This document shows positions 17,971 through 26,347 of a DNA stretch of 64,000 bases, piece by piece. Within the stretch, counting starts at the first letter, position 1. The number at the start of each line of letters is the position of its first letter. The stretch lies in assembly GCF_019204025.1 (NCBI RefSeq), contig NZ_JAGSPB010000001.1, positions 1,240,001-1,304,000 of the forward strand, in the 5' to 3' direction. The notes beneath the pieces are model-generated. The model did no database searches. It saw only the letters and a list, made by a program, of their open reading frames with translations, and was not told the DNA's origin. A program made the translations under genes and the position numbers. The DNA is from Erythrobacter ani. GTDB lineage: Bacteria > Pseudomonadota > Alphaproteobacteria > Sphingomonadales > Sphingomonadaceae.

Positions 17971-18716
17971 TCGAGCGAGGCAACCAGATCGAGCACCCGC
18001 TCCGCATATGCCGGGCGGCAGATCAGGAGATCGGGCAGGTAGGGGTCGGCCATATTATACCGGATGGGCGACCCGTCGATACGTGAACAATGCAGGCCGT
18101 GCGCAGCGGCGACTGCAACCGGCGCGCAGCTATCCCATTCATACTGCCCGCCCGAATGCAGGTAGATTTCAGCCTCGCCGCGGACGACGGCCATCGCCTT
18201 TGCGCCTGCGCTGCCCATGCTGACGAGTTGGCCGCCCATTGCTTTGGCGAGGGCGACCGCCTCCTTCGCCGGACGGGACCGGCTGACGAGAAAACGCGGC
18301 TTCTTAACGGGTTCAGGCATGGCAGAGACCTGGTCCGACGACAGGACGATCCCGCCATCGAGGCCAGGCAGAGCGACGGCGCCCACTGCGGCCACGCCGC
18401 CGATGGAAAGCCCGACATGCACTGCCCAGTCGCTGCGCTGCTCGCCATATTCGCGTGTTCCGTCGACCGGATCGACGATCCACACTCGGTCCATCGCGCA
18501 TCTGGCGATGTCGTCTTTCTCTTCTTCAGAAAGCAGCCCGTCATCGGGGCGGGCATGGCGCAGCGCGTGGCACAGGAACTCATTTGCCGTTGCATCACCG
18601 GCATTGCCAAGGACCTTGCCTTCGAACACAGCGCTGTCTCTCACATCTAGCAGAATGCGCCCTGCGATCGTGGCAAGATGCGCGGCCAGCCGAGCGTCTG
18701 TCATCTGTCCTGTCAT
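17967..18716 (-). CDS. cysQ: 3'(2'),5'-bisphosphate nucleotidase CysQ
   Basis: A 249-residue inositol-monophosphatase-superfamily phosphatase that converts PAP to AMP during sulfate assimilation. The metal-binding elements are visible: [21 protein letters not shown] (DPxDGT) and the C-terminal [14 protein letters not shown]. The start codon overlaps the stop of cysNC by four bases (ATGA), so it is the last gene of cysD-cysNC-cysQ. A second ATG four codons downstream is also possible. Confidence 0.93.
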   Translation of the reverse strand: MTGQMTDARLAAHLATIAGRILLDVRDSAVFEGKVLGNAGDATANEFLCHALRHARPDDGLLSEEEKDDIARCAMDRVWIVDPVDGTREYGEQRSDWAVHVGLSIGGVAAVGAVALPGLDGGIVLSSDQVSAMPEPVKKPRFLVSRSRPAKEAVALAKAMGGQLVSMGSAGAKAMAVVRGEAEIYLHSGGQYEWDSCAPVAVAAAHGLHCSRIDGSPIRYNMADPYLPDLLICRPAYAERVLDLVASLD

Positions 18717-20629
18717 TTGAGCGGCAGGATCTGCTGGATGATGTAATTTGCCGCTTCGGCAGGCGTCATATCGACTGTGTTCACCCGAATTTCGGGATGT
18801 TCCGGTGCTTCATAGGGGCTGTCGATCCCGGTGAAGTTCTTGAGCTGCCCCTCGCGTGCTTTCTTGTAGAGACCTTTCACGTCGCGTTTTTCGGCCACTT
18901 CGAGCGGGGTGTCGACGAACACCTCGACAAATTCGCCCTCGGGAAGCATCTCGCGGACCATCCGTCGCTCGGCACGGAACGGGCTGATGAAGGCGGTGAG
19001 CACGATCAGGCCGGCATCCGCCATCAGCTTGGCAACTTCACCGATGCGGCGAATGTTTTCGATCCGGTCGGTTTCGGTAAAGCCGAGATCCTTGTTGAGG
19101 CCATGGCGGACATTGTCGCCATCGAGCAGGAAGGTGTGCCGGTTCATCAGTGCGAGCTGCTTTTCTACCTCATTGGCGATCGTCGATTTGCCCGATCCCG
19201 ACAGCCCGGTGAACCACAGGACGCGCGGGGTCTGATTTTTGAGCGCAGCGTGATCTTCGCGCGTGATCGTTGTCGGCTGCCAATGCACGTTCTGCGCCCG
19301 GCGGAGGCTGAATTCAATCATCCCCGCGCCCACGGTCGCATTGGTGAACTTATCGATCAGGATGAACCCGCCGAGCTGGCGACTTTTGGCGTAGGCTTCA
19401 AACGTGATCGGACGGTCGGTCGAAAACTCCGCCACGCCTATCGCGTTCAATTTGAGCGTTTTTGCGGCGAGATGTTCGAGCGAATTCACATCGATTTCAT
19501 ATTTCGGCGGCTGGACGGTGGCGGTCACCATCTGGTTCCCTAGCTTCAGCCAATAGCCGCGCCCCGGCTTGAGCGCCTCTTCATCCATCCAGACGAACGT
19601 CGCGCAGAACTGGTCCGAGGCTTCGGGCGGGTCATCGGCGGCTGCGATAACGTCGCCGCGGCTGCAATCGACCTCGTCCTCGAGCATGAGCGTGACCGAT
19701 TGCCCGGCCCCGGCTTCGTCGAGATCGCCGTCAAATGTCGAGATTGATTTGATCTTCGAGGTCTTGCCCGCCGGCACGATGCGGACCGGATCGCCAGGCT
19801 GGACCGTCCCATCGGTGATGAGCCCGGCAAACCCTCTAAAATCGAGGTTCGGGCGATTCACCCATTGCACCGGCATGCGAAAAGAGCGTTCCTGCGCGGC
19901 CGTGTTTGCGACCTCGACCGTTTCGAGATGGTCGATCAGCGACAGGCCGTTGTACCAAGGTGTGTTGGGCGATGGAGAGGCGGTGATGTTGTCGCCCTTG
20001 AACCCCGAAATCGGGATCGGCGTGAACGTCTCGATGCCGACCTCTTCGGCGAATGCTGCGTAGTCGGCGACGATGCTGTCGAAGGTTGCCTGGTCGTAAT
20101 CCACCAGATCCATCTTGTTCACGGCGAGAACGAGATGCCTGATGCCCAGTAGGTGCACGAGATAGCTGTGCCGCCGCGTCTGCTGAAGCACGCCTTTGCG
20201 CGCATCGACAAGGATAACGGCCAGGTCCGCGGTCGAAGCGCCGGTGACCATATTGCGCGTATATTGTTCGTGGCCAGGGGTGTCGGCGACGATGAATTTG
20301 CGCTTCTCTGTGGTGAAGAACCGGTATGCGACATCGATCGTGATCCCCTGCTCGCGTTCGGCAGCGAGACCATCGACGAGCAACGCGAAATCAATCTCGT
20401 CGCCTTGTGTACCGACCTTCTTGCTGTCGGATTCAAGCGCGGAAAGCTGGTCCTCGAAGATCATCTTCGAATCGTAAAGCAGCCTACCGATCAGCGTCGA
20501 TTTGCCGTCATCCACGCTGCCGCAGGTGATGAAGCGCAGCAGGCTCTTGTGCTGGTGCTGTTCCAGATAGGCGTCAATGTCTTCGGCGATCAGGGCGTCG
20601 GTCTGGAATGAAGGGTCGCGCTCAGCCAT
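18713..20629 (-). CDS. cysNC: Bifunctional sulfate adenylyltransferase subunit 1 / adenylylsulfate kinase
   Basis: A 638-residue fusion. CysN GTPase part: P-loop GSVDDGKST (37-45), DTPGH (116-120), NKMD (171-174), then EF-Tu-like beta barrels to about 450. CysC APS-kinase part: P-loop GLSGSGKST (475-483), [12 protein letters not shown], and FISPFRAER, ending at 638. Together with CysD it makes APS from sulfate and ATP with GTP hydrolysis, and the CysC part phosphorylates APS to PAPS. One-base overlap with cysD and four-base overlap with cysQ indicate one operon. Confidence 0.97.
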   Translation of the reverse strand: MAERDPSFQTDALIAEDIDAYLEQHQHKSLLRFITCGSVDDGKSTLIGRLLYDSKMIFEDQLSALESDSKKVGTQGDEIDFALLVDGLAAEREQGITIDVAYRFFTTEKRKFIVADTPGHEQYTRNMVTGASTADLAVILVDARKGVLQQTRRHSYLVHLLGIRHLVLAVNKMDLVDYDQATFDSIVADYAAFAEEVGIETFTPIPISGFKGDNITASPSPNTPWYNGLSLIDHLETVEVANTAAQERSFRMPVQWVNRPNLDFRGFAGLITDGTVQPGDPVRIVPAGKTSKIKSISTFDGDLDEAGAGQSVTLMLEDEVDCSRGDVIAAADDPPEASDQFCATFVWMDEEALKPGRGYWLKLGNQMVTATVQPPKYEIDVNSLEHLAAKTLKLNAIGVAEFSTDRPITFEAYAKSRQLGGFILIDKFTNATVGAGMIEFSLRRAQNVHWQPTTITREDHAALKNQTPRVLWFTGLSGSGKSTIANEVEKQLALMNRHTFLLDGDNVRHGLNKDLGFTETDRIENIRRIGEVAKLMADAGLIVLTAFISPFRAERRMVREMLPEGEFVEVFVDTPLEVAEKRDVKGLYKKAREGQLKNFTGIDSPYEAPEHPEIRVNTVDMTPAEAANYIIQQILPLK

Positions 20630-21531
20630 CAGAAATACCCCTCCTGCTTCTTGTCTTCCATCGAAGCGGACTGCCCTTTGTCGATTGCGCGGCCCTGTCG
20701 CTCGGAGCCAGTTGCGAGCAGCATTTCCTGGATGATCGCGTTCATGTCGGTCGCCTTGCTCTCGGTCGCACCAGTCAGCGGGTAACAGCCGAGCGTGCGG
20801 AATCGGACCGAGCGCTCAACCGGCTGTTCGCCTTTCTCGAGGCGGAACCGATCATCATCGACCACCAGCAGCATGCCATCGCGCGTGACCGTGGGGCGTT
20901 TTTGCGACAGGTAGAGCGGGACGATGTCGATCTTCTCGAGCGCGATGTACTGCCAGATATCGAGCTCGGTCCAATTTGAGATCGGGAAGACCCGGATGCT
21001 TTCATCCTTGTTCTTCTTGGTGTTGTATAGGTTCCATAGCTCGGGGCGCTGGTTCTTCGGATCCCAGCGATGCGATGCGCTGCGGAAACTGAACACACGC
21101 TCCTTCGCGCGCGCTTTTTCTTCGTCGCGCCGCCCCCCGCCGAATGCCGCATCGAAGCCGTGCTCGCTCAGGGCCTTCTTGAGCGGATCGGTCAACTGCG
21201 CCTGGCTGTACAGCGCGCTGCCGGTGTCGAACGGGTTGATCCCCTGTTCCTCCGCCTGCTCGTTCTGCGCCACGATCAGGTCGAGCCCGTATTCCTCCAC
21301 TGTCTTGTCGCGGTGATCGAGCAGCGCCTGAAAATCCCATCCACTTGCGACGTGCAGCATCGGAAAAGGCGGCGGTGCGGGGTAGAACGCCTTTCGCGCA
21401 AGATGCAGCATGACCGAGCTGTCCTTGCCGACCGAATAAAGCATCACCGGCTTTTCGGTTTCGGCCGCGACTTCGCGGAAAATATGAATGCTTTCGGCTT
21501 CTAGCCGTTCGAGATGGGTCAGCGTGTGCAT
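20629..21531 (-). CDS. cysD: Sulfate adenylyltransferase subunit 2
   Basis: A 300-residue PP-loop ATP pyrophosphatase. PP motif SVGKDSS (33-39), [34 protein letters not shown] and the C-terminal KKQEGYF are typical of CysD. ATG 21531 ([14 protein letters not shown]) matches the family start; a longer frame to 21570 adds 13 unlikely residues. First gene of the sulfate activation operon; no PAPS reductase gene is in the window. It is followed upstream by the tRNA-Gly gene on the same strand. Confidence 0.96.
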   Translation of the reverse strand: MHTLTHLERLEAESIHIFREVAAETEKPVMLYSVGKDSSVMLHLARKAFYPAPPPFPMLHVASGWDFQALLDHRDKTVEEYGLDLIVAQNEQAEEQGINPFDTGSALYSQAQLTDPLKKALSEHGFDAAFGGGRRDEEKARAKERVFSFRSASHRWDPKNQRPELWNLYNTKKNKDESIRVFPISNWTELDIWQYIALEKIDIVPLYLSQKRPTVTRDGMLLVVDDDRFRLEKGEQPVERSVRFRTLGCYPLTGATESKATDMNAIIQEMLLATGSERQGRAIDKGQSASMEDKKQEGYF

Positions 21532-21620
21532 GGGTTTCGAGCTAGACCCCTCTGGCTCCAAAACAAGCAAAGAAATCTTTGGGTGCCCGCAAGCTCGGCC
21601 TGCTCTCGCTGAGGAGGGTT

Positions 21621-21694
21621 TGGAGCGGGTAAGGGGAATCGAACCCCTCTAGCCAGCTTGGAAGGCTGGAGCATTACCACTATGCTATACCCGC
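21621..21694 (-). tRNA. tRNA-Gly (anticodon TCC)
   Basis: A 74-nt cloverleaf including an encoded CCA end. The acceptor stem GCGGGTA pairs with TACCCGC, followed by discriminator T and CCA. The anticodon arm is CCAGC-CTTCCAA-GCTGG, giving anticodon TCC. The T arm is GAGGG-GTTCGAT-CCCCT-like with the invariant GTTCGAT. It lies between panC and cysD on the same strand as both. Confidence 0.96.
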
Positions 21695-21749
21695 TTAGGG
21701 CACTTGTTGTGCCGGGCGCTGGCCCTTTGCCACGCTTGCTGGCCCCGCG

Positions 21750-22613
21750 TCAACGGTCCTGCTCGACCGCCATGTTATCGATCAGCCGCGTCCCGCCGAT
21801 CCGGGCCGCTACCAGCAATCGCGCGGGCGAATTGCCAAGCGTATCGAGCGGCGCGAGTGACGCGGCGTCGGCCAGCACGGCGTAATCGATACTTGAAAAG
21901 CCGGCGCCCAGCAAAGCGTCTTCCAGCGCCGCGAGTGTCGGCGCGGCTTCCTGACCATCCTTGATGCGCGCGATCGCTTCCTTCATTTCGCGCGGGAGGG
22001 TCGCTGCGGCAGTGCGGTGCTCCTCGGAAAGGTAGCGATTGCGGCTCGACATCGCGAGACCATCCGCCTCGCGCACGGTGGGTACGCCGATGATCGAATG
22101 CACACGCGGCGCGGTCAGGTCGAGATCGCGAGCCATGGCGCGAATCACTGCGAGCTGTTGAAAATCCTTCTCGCCGAAGAAGGCGTGTGTCGGTCTAACC
22201 TGGTTGAACAGTTTGCACACCACTGTCGCTACCCCATCGAAATGGCCAGGCCGGGAGGCACCGCATAGCCCTTCACTGACACCGCTCACAGAGATGCTTG
22301 TTACGAAACCATCGGGATACATAACCTCGGTGTCAGGTGCCCAGAGCAGCGCACACCCTTCGCTTTCCAGCATGGCGGCGTCTTCTTCGAGCTGGCGTGG
22401 ATAGGCATCGAGATCCTCGCTAGGAGCGAATTGGGTGGGGTTCACGAAAATCGAGGCGGCGACATGATCGCACATCTCTCGCGCACGCCTCACCAGCGTC
22501 AAATGCCCTTCGTGCAGCGCCCCCATCGTCGGCACGAGAGCAAGGGTCTCCCCGCCTGCCCGAAGCTTCGCAACCTGCGTTCTCAACACATCGAGCGTGT
22601 TTGCGGTTTGCAC
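21750..22613 (-). CDS. panC: Pantoate--beta-alanine ligase (pantothenate synthetase)
   Basis: A 287-residue nucleotidyltransferase-superfamily enzyme joining pantoate and beta-alanine with ATP. Seen: [15 protein letters not shown] with the HxGH-type signature (near 30-37), [40 protein letters not shown] and the KMSKS-equivalent MSSRNRYL. Normal length for the family. Divergent from mipZ with about 114 bases between the starts. Confidence 0.96.
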   Translation of the reverse strand: MQTANTLDVLRTQVAKLRAGGETLALVPTMGALHEGHLTLVRRAREMCDHVAASIFVNPTQFAPSEDLDAYPRQLEEDAAMLESEGCALLWAPDTEVMYPDGFVTSISVSGVSEGLCGASRPGHFDGVATVVCKLFNQVRPTHAFFGEKDFQQLAVIRAMARDLDLTAPRVHSIIGVPTVREADGLAMSSRNRYLSEEHRTAAATLPREMKEAIARIKDGQEAAPTLAALEDALLGAGFSSIDYAVLADAASLAPLDTLGNSPARLLVAARIGGTRLIDNMAVEQDR

Positions 22614-22727
22614 GTACTCTCCTCCACCGATAGATTGTCCCGCAGCAATACACGTGCGCGACGCCTGCCTACAAGCTCCTGCGGCGTGTTACTATGGTCC
22701 CAGCTTCACAGGATAATTCTACCGATC

Positions 22728-23552
22728 ATGACCGCACCGCTTCCCGGAAAACCTGCTCACCGGATCGTTTTCGCCAACGAGAAAGGTGGTACCGGCAAGT
22801 CGACGACGGCGGTGCATATTGCGGTTGCGCTATCCTATCTCGGCGCGCGGGTGATGGCGCTCGACCTCGATCCTCGTCAGCGCACGACCCATCGCTATAT
22901 CGAAAACCGTCTTAACACGCTTGAAAAACGGCGCATTACGCTGCCGACGCCAGGTTGCGAGGTCTTCCGCGGGCGGAGCGAGCAGGCACTGCTGGTGGCG
23001 ATCGACCGGATGGAAAAGCTGTGCGATTTTCTCGTCATCGATAATCCGGGGCGTGACGATCCGCTCGCGCGGACTGCCGCGGAGAACGCAGATACTCTCG
23101 TCACGCCAATGAACGACAGTTTCGTCGATTTCGACCTGATCGGTCAGGTCGACGCGGAAACCTTCAAGGTGAAAAAGCTGTCATTCTTTGCCGAGCTGAT
23201 CTGGGAAGCGCGGCTCAAACGCAGCCGCGCCACGGCAGATGGCAGGCGTCCCGAAATGGATTGGGTCGTGGTGAGAAATCGCACGGGCCATGTCGAGGCA
23301 CGCAACATGGCAAGGATCGAACAGGCGCTGACAGAAATGTCGAAACGGGTCGGCTTTCGCGTCGCGCACGGCCTTTCCGAACGCGTCATTTACCGCGAAC
23401 TGTTCCCCTCTGGCCTGACGCTCCTCGACAAGGGGCATCTGGGTGAGCTGGGCACAAGCCACCTTATCGCGCGGCAGGAGCTTCGTGCGCTGCTTAAAGC
23501 GTTGAACTTGCCCGAATTCACTCGCGGCCAGCCCCGTTTGGAGCTAGCGTAG
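22728..23552 (+). CDS. mipZ: MipZ-like division plane positioning ATPase
   Basis: A 274-residue ParA/MinD-superfamily ATPase. The deviant Walker A KGGTGKS is at 19-25 in HRIVFANEKGGTGKSTTA, the opening typical of alphaproteobacterial MipZ. LDLDPRQRTTHRY and the Walker B region DFLVIDNPGRDD follow, and the C-terminal part (VAHGLSERVIYRELFPSGLT) also matches MipZ. In Caulobacter MipZ forms a polar gradient that inhibits FtsZ polymerisation. Start at ATG 22728; an open frame runs upstream to 22431 but it overlaps panC and lacks family residues. Four bases separate it from the J-domain gene. Confidence 0.9.
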   Translation: MTAPLPGKPAHRIVFANEKGGTGKSTTAVHIAVALSYLGARVMALDLDPRQRTTHRYIENRLNTLEKRRITLPTPGCEVFRGRSEQALLVAIDRMEKLCDFLVIDNPGRDDPLARTAAENADTLVTPMNDSFVDFDLIGQVDAETFKVKKLSFFAELIWEARLKRSRATADGRRPEMDWVVVRNRTGHVEARNMARIEQALTEMSKRVGFRVAHGLSERVIYRELFPSGLTLLDKGHLGELGTSHLIARQELRALLKALNLPEFTRGQPRLELA

Positions 23553-23556
23553 CCGC

Positions 23557-23871
23557 ATGTTCCGTATCGCCATAATCCTCATCATCCTTACCCTGCTGTT
23601 CAGGTGGGCGTTCGGCAAATGGCCGTGGCAGACACTCGGCACAAAACCGACCCGCCAGCAGGAAATCCGCCGCGCGCGCGAATTGTTGAAGATCGAGGCC
23701 GGGGCCAGCCGCGATGACATTCTCGCCGCGCATAAGCGGCTGATGGCGACAGTCCATCCCGATAAGGGCGGCAGCAACGGGCAGGTGCACGACGCCAACG
23801 ATGCGCGCGATCTCCTCCTGTCCGAACTGCCCGATGGTGACACAGGGATCGGCCGGGACGAACACTCTTAA
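23557..23871 (+). CDS. Membrane-anchored J-domain protein
   Basis: A 104-residue protein with an N-terminal membrane helix (about 2-17, IAIILIILTLLFRWAF), a short basic linker, and a C-terminal J domain (about 38-90) with the Hsp70-stimulating HPD in TVHPDKGG. The layout resembles Tim14/DjlA-like small co-chaperones, which recruit DnaK to a membrane site. It begins four bases after mipZ stops, so it is almost certainly co-translated with it; what it acts on is unknown. Confidence 0.85.
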   Translation: MFRIAIILIILTLLFRWAFGKWPWQTLGTKPTRQQEIRRARELLKIEAGASRDDILAAHKRLMATVHPDKGGSNGQVHDANDARDLLLSELPDGDTGIGRDEHS

Positions 23872-23953
23872 GAGTTACGCCATTGCAAGAATCGACCATT
23901 TACGGTGCATTTGCGGCTATCATCCCTGACAGAATTACAGGACGTCCCATCCC

Positions 23954-25384
23954 ATGAAGCATACATTCGATCCGACCGTCCTTCGCGAATACGATATTCG
24001 CGGCATTATTGGCGAGACGCTGGGCCCGGACGATGCGCGGGCAATTGGCCGCAGTTTCGGCACTTTGCTGATCCGCGCCAGCGGTGAGGGGCTGGCCAGC
24101 CCAACGGTGGCCGTGGGCTATGACGGCAGAGTAAGTTCGCCGATGCTCGAACATGCACTGGTCGAAGGGCTGACCGCGAGTGGTTGCAATGTTCGGCGCA
24201 TCGGCATGGGTGCGACCCCGATGCTGTATTATGCGGAAGCCTCAAGCGAAGAGGTGCATGGCGGCATTCAGATAACTGGCAGCCACAATCCCCCCAATTA
24301 CAATGGCTTCAAAATGGTATTTCAGGGGCGTCCGTTCTTCGGAGCGGACATCCAGGAACTCGGGAAACTCGCCGCGTCCGGGGATTGGACCGACGGAGCA
24401 GGAGAGGTCGCCACCATCGATATCCTGGACGAGTATGTCGATCGGATGCTCGAAGGTCTCGCCGGGATCGATGGCGATGCTCTTTCCGGGATCAAGGTGG
24501 GATGGGATGCTGGCAACGGGGCCGCAGGACCCGCGCTGGAGGCGCTGGCTGCGAAACTTCCCGGGGAGCATCATCTGCTGTTCACTGAAGTCGACGGACA
24601 TTTTCCCAATCACCATCCTGATCCAACTGTCGAAGCCAATCTGGCGGATCTGTGCGAGCTGGTCGCGTCGAAGAAGCTCGATTTCGGAGTGGCTTTCGAT
24701 GGCGATGGCGACCGTATTGGGGCGATCGATGGCGAGGGCCGGGTGATCTGGGGCGACCAGCTGCTGATGATCTACGCCGAAGATGTGCTCAAGACCCATC
24801 AGGGCGCTACGGTGATCGCCGATGTGAAGGCAAGCCGGGCGCTGTTCGATGCTGTCGCGCAGTATGGCGGCAAGCCGCTGATGTGGAAGACCGGACACTC
24901 CCTGATTAAGTCCAAAATGAAGGAAACTCATTCTCCGCTCGCGGGCGAAATGAGCGGGCATGTGTTCTTTGCCGACGAATATTACGGTTTCGACGACGCC
25001 TTATACGCTGGTGTCCGCCTGCTCGCCGCCTCCGCGCGTCTGGGCAAATCGGTGACGGAGCTGAAAAGCGCGATGCCCGATATGCTGAATACCCCGGAAA
25101 TGCGGTTCCAGGTGGATGAGGCGCGCAAGTTCCCGGCCATTGCCGAAGTGACCGAGCGTATGACGAGCAATCCGGGGCCGCAGGTTGAAGAAGTCAACGC
25201 GACTGACGGGGTGCGAGTAAACACGAAAGACGGCTGGTGGCTGCTGCGCGCTTCGAACACGCAGGACGTTCTGGTCGCCCGCGCCGAAAGCGACAGCGAA
25301 GAAGGGCTTGAGCGGCTGATGGCCCAGATCGACGAACAGCTTGCGCTATCCGGACTCGAGCGCGGCGAGAGCGTTGGTCACTGA
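23954..25384 (+). CDS. Phosphomannomutase/phosphoglucomutase
   Basis: A 476-residue alpha-D-phosphohexomutase interconverting hexose 1- and 6-phosphates for sugar-nucleotide and exopolysaccharide synthesis. Phosphoserine site: Ser110 in ITGSHNPPNYNGFK. Metal loop FDGDGDRIGAID near 248-259. Sugar-specificity loop GEMSGHVFF, and phosphate-binding region near the C-terminus (RASNTQDVLVARAES). Normal four-domain length. The gene follows the J-domain gene after 82 bases. Confidence 0.94.
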   Translation: MKHTFDPTVLREYDIRGIIGETLGPDDARAIGRSFGTLLIRASGEGLASPTVAVGYDGRVSSPMLEHALVEGLTASGCNVRRIGMGATPMLYYAEASSEEVHGGIQITGSHNPPNYNGFKMVFQGRPFFGADIQELGKLAASGDWTDGAGEVATIDILDEYVDRMLEGLAGIDGDALSGIKVGWDAGNGAAGPALEALAAKLPGEHHLLFTEVDGHFPNHHPDPTVEANLADLCELVASKKLDFGVAFDGDGDRIGAIDGEGRVIWGDQLLMIYAEDVLKTHQGATVIADVKASRALFDAVAQYGGKPLMWKTGHSLIKSKMKETHSPLAGEMSGHVFFADEYYGFDDALYAGVRLLAASARLGKSVTELKSAMPDMLNTPEMRFQVDEARKFPAIAEVTERMTSNPGPQVEEVNATDGVRVNTKDGWWLLRASNTQDVLVARAESDSEEGLERLMAQIDEQLALSGLERGESVGH

Positions 25385-25412
25385 GGCGAGTGAATTTTTA
25401 GGGGACGCAAGA

Positions 25413-26294
25413 ATGAAGAACTATCTACTCACCGCCATTTCCTGCCTTTCTCTCGCTATCGCTGCCGCGCCCGCTGCGGCGCAGGAGGGAAATGACGACG
25501 CCCCGATCTTCGTGACGGAAGAAGAGGAAGAACTCGCGAATTTCGAGCAGGAAATGACCGACGCCTTTGCGATATTCGGCGAATTGTTTGCCGCGGCACC
25601 ACTGACGCCGGAGCAGCAAGCCCGCCTGCCGCTGGCGACGGAGATGACGGCCAAGGTCTTTCCTGAGGGGACCTTCGCTATCGTAATGCAGGAAAGCATG
25701 CAGCCAATGATGATGGGCATCATGGGGGCGGTTACCGGCGACCCACGAACGGAACTGGCCAAGCTTACGGGCGTGCCGAGCGATGATCTGGAGGTGTTGG
25801 AAGACGAGACCGCGCAATCCGCGCTCGATGTGCTGGATCCGCAATATTCGGCGCGCGCTGATCAGATGGTCGGCTTGCTCACAGGTATGATCGGCCAGAT
25901 GTTCAGCGCGATGGAACCAGCCTATCGCGAGGCTCTTGCGCGCGCATTCGCGACACGTTTCACCGATGCTGAGATGACCGAACTTCTGGCATTTTTCGAA
26001 ACGCCTGTGGGCGGCAAGTTCGCGGTCGAAAGCTTTCGCGTCCAATACGATCCGCAAATGGTCAGCGTGATGGAAGAAATGGGACCGGCTATGGTCCAAG
26101 TCATGCCGTCCATCATGGAAGGTTTTGCCGCCATGGAAGCCGAATTTCCGGCGGCTCGCGTTTTCTCCGATCTCAGCGAAGCCGAACGGCTGAGACTTTC
26201 GGAATTGCTCGGCAAGAGCACGGCCGAGCTGGAAGCGCTGGCCCCGCAGGCCGACACCGAAGATGCGGACGGTGTCGGTGAGGGGGTGACCTGA
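25413..26294 (+). CDS. DUF2059 domain-containing secreted protein
   Basis: About 293 residues with a Sec signal peptide (LTAISCLSLAIAAAPAAAQ, cleavage after AAAQ). The C-terminal half carries the DUF2059 signature YREALARAFATRFTDAEMTE followed by LLAFFETPVGGKFAVESF. The first half is acidic and Met-rich. DUF2059 proteins are periplasmic with no firmly established function. Start ATG 25413; the open frame further upstream overlaps the mutase gene and lacks signal features. Possible operon with the mutase (28-base gap). Confidence 0.82.
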   Translation: MKNYLLTAISCLSLAIAAAPAAAQEGNDDAPIFVTEEEEELANFEQEMTDAFAIFGELFAAAPLTPEQQARLPLATEMTAKVFPEGTFAIVMQESMQPMMMGIMGAVTGDPRTELAKLTGVPSDDLEVLEDETAQSALDVLDPQYSARADQMVGLLTGMIGQMFSAMEPAYREALARAFATRFTDAEMTELLAFFETPVGGKFAVESFRVQYDPQMVSVMEEMGPAMVQVMPSIMEGFAAMEAEFPAARVFSDLSEAERLRLSELLGKSTAELEALAPQADTEDADGVGEGVT

Positions 26295-26326
26295 CGGCGG
26301 CTTCGTCTCGGAACGACCACGCCGCA

Positions 26327-26347
26327 ATGCAGGTTGTACCTGCATGA
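26327..26347 (+). promoter_or_regulatory. Palindrome and six-codon mini-ORF over the helicase start codon
   Basis: The sequence ATGCAGGT-TGT-ACCTGCAT (26327-26345) is a perfect 8-bp inverted repeat with a three-base loop; its right arm contains the first two bases of the helicase ATG. The same segment also reads as ATG followed by five codons and TGA (26327-26347), whose stop overlaps the helicase start (ATGA). Either property could control translation or bind a dimeric regulator. Seen directly; function is inferred. Confidence 0.5.
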
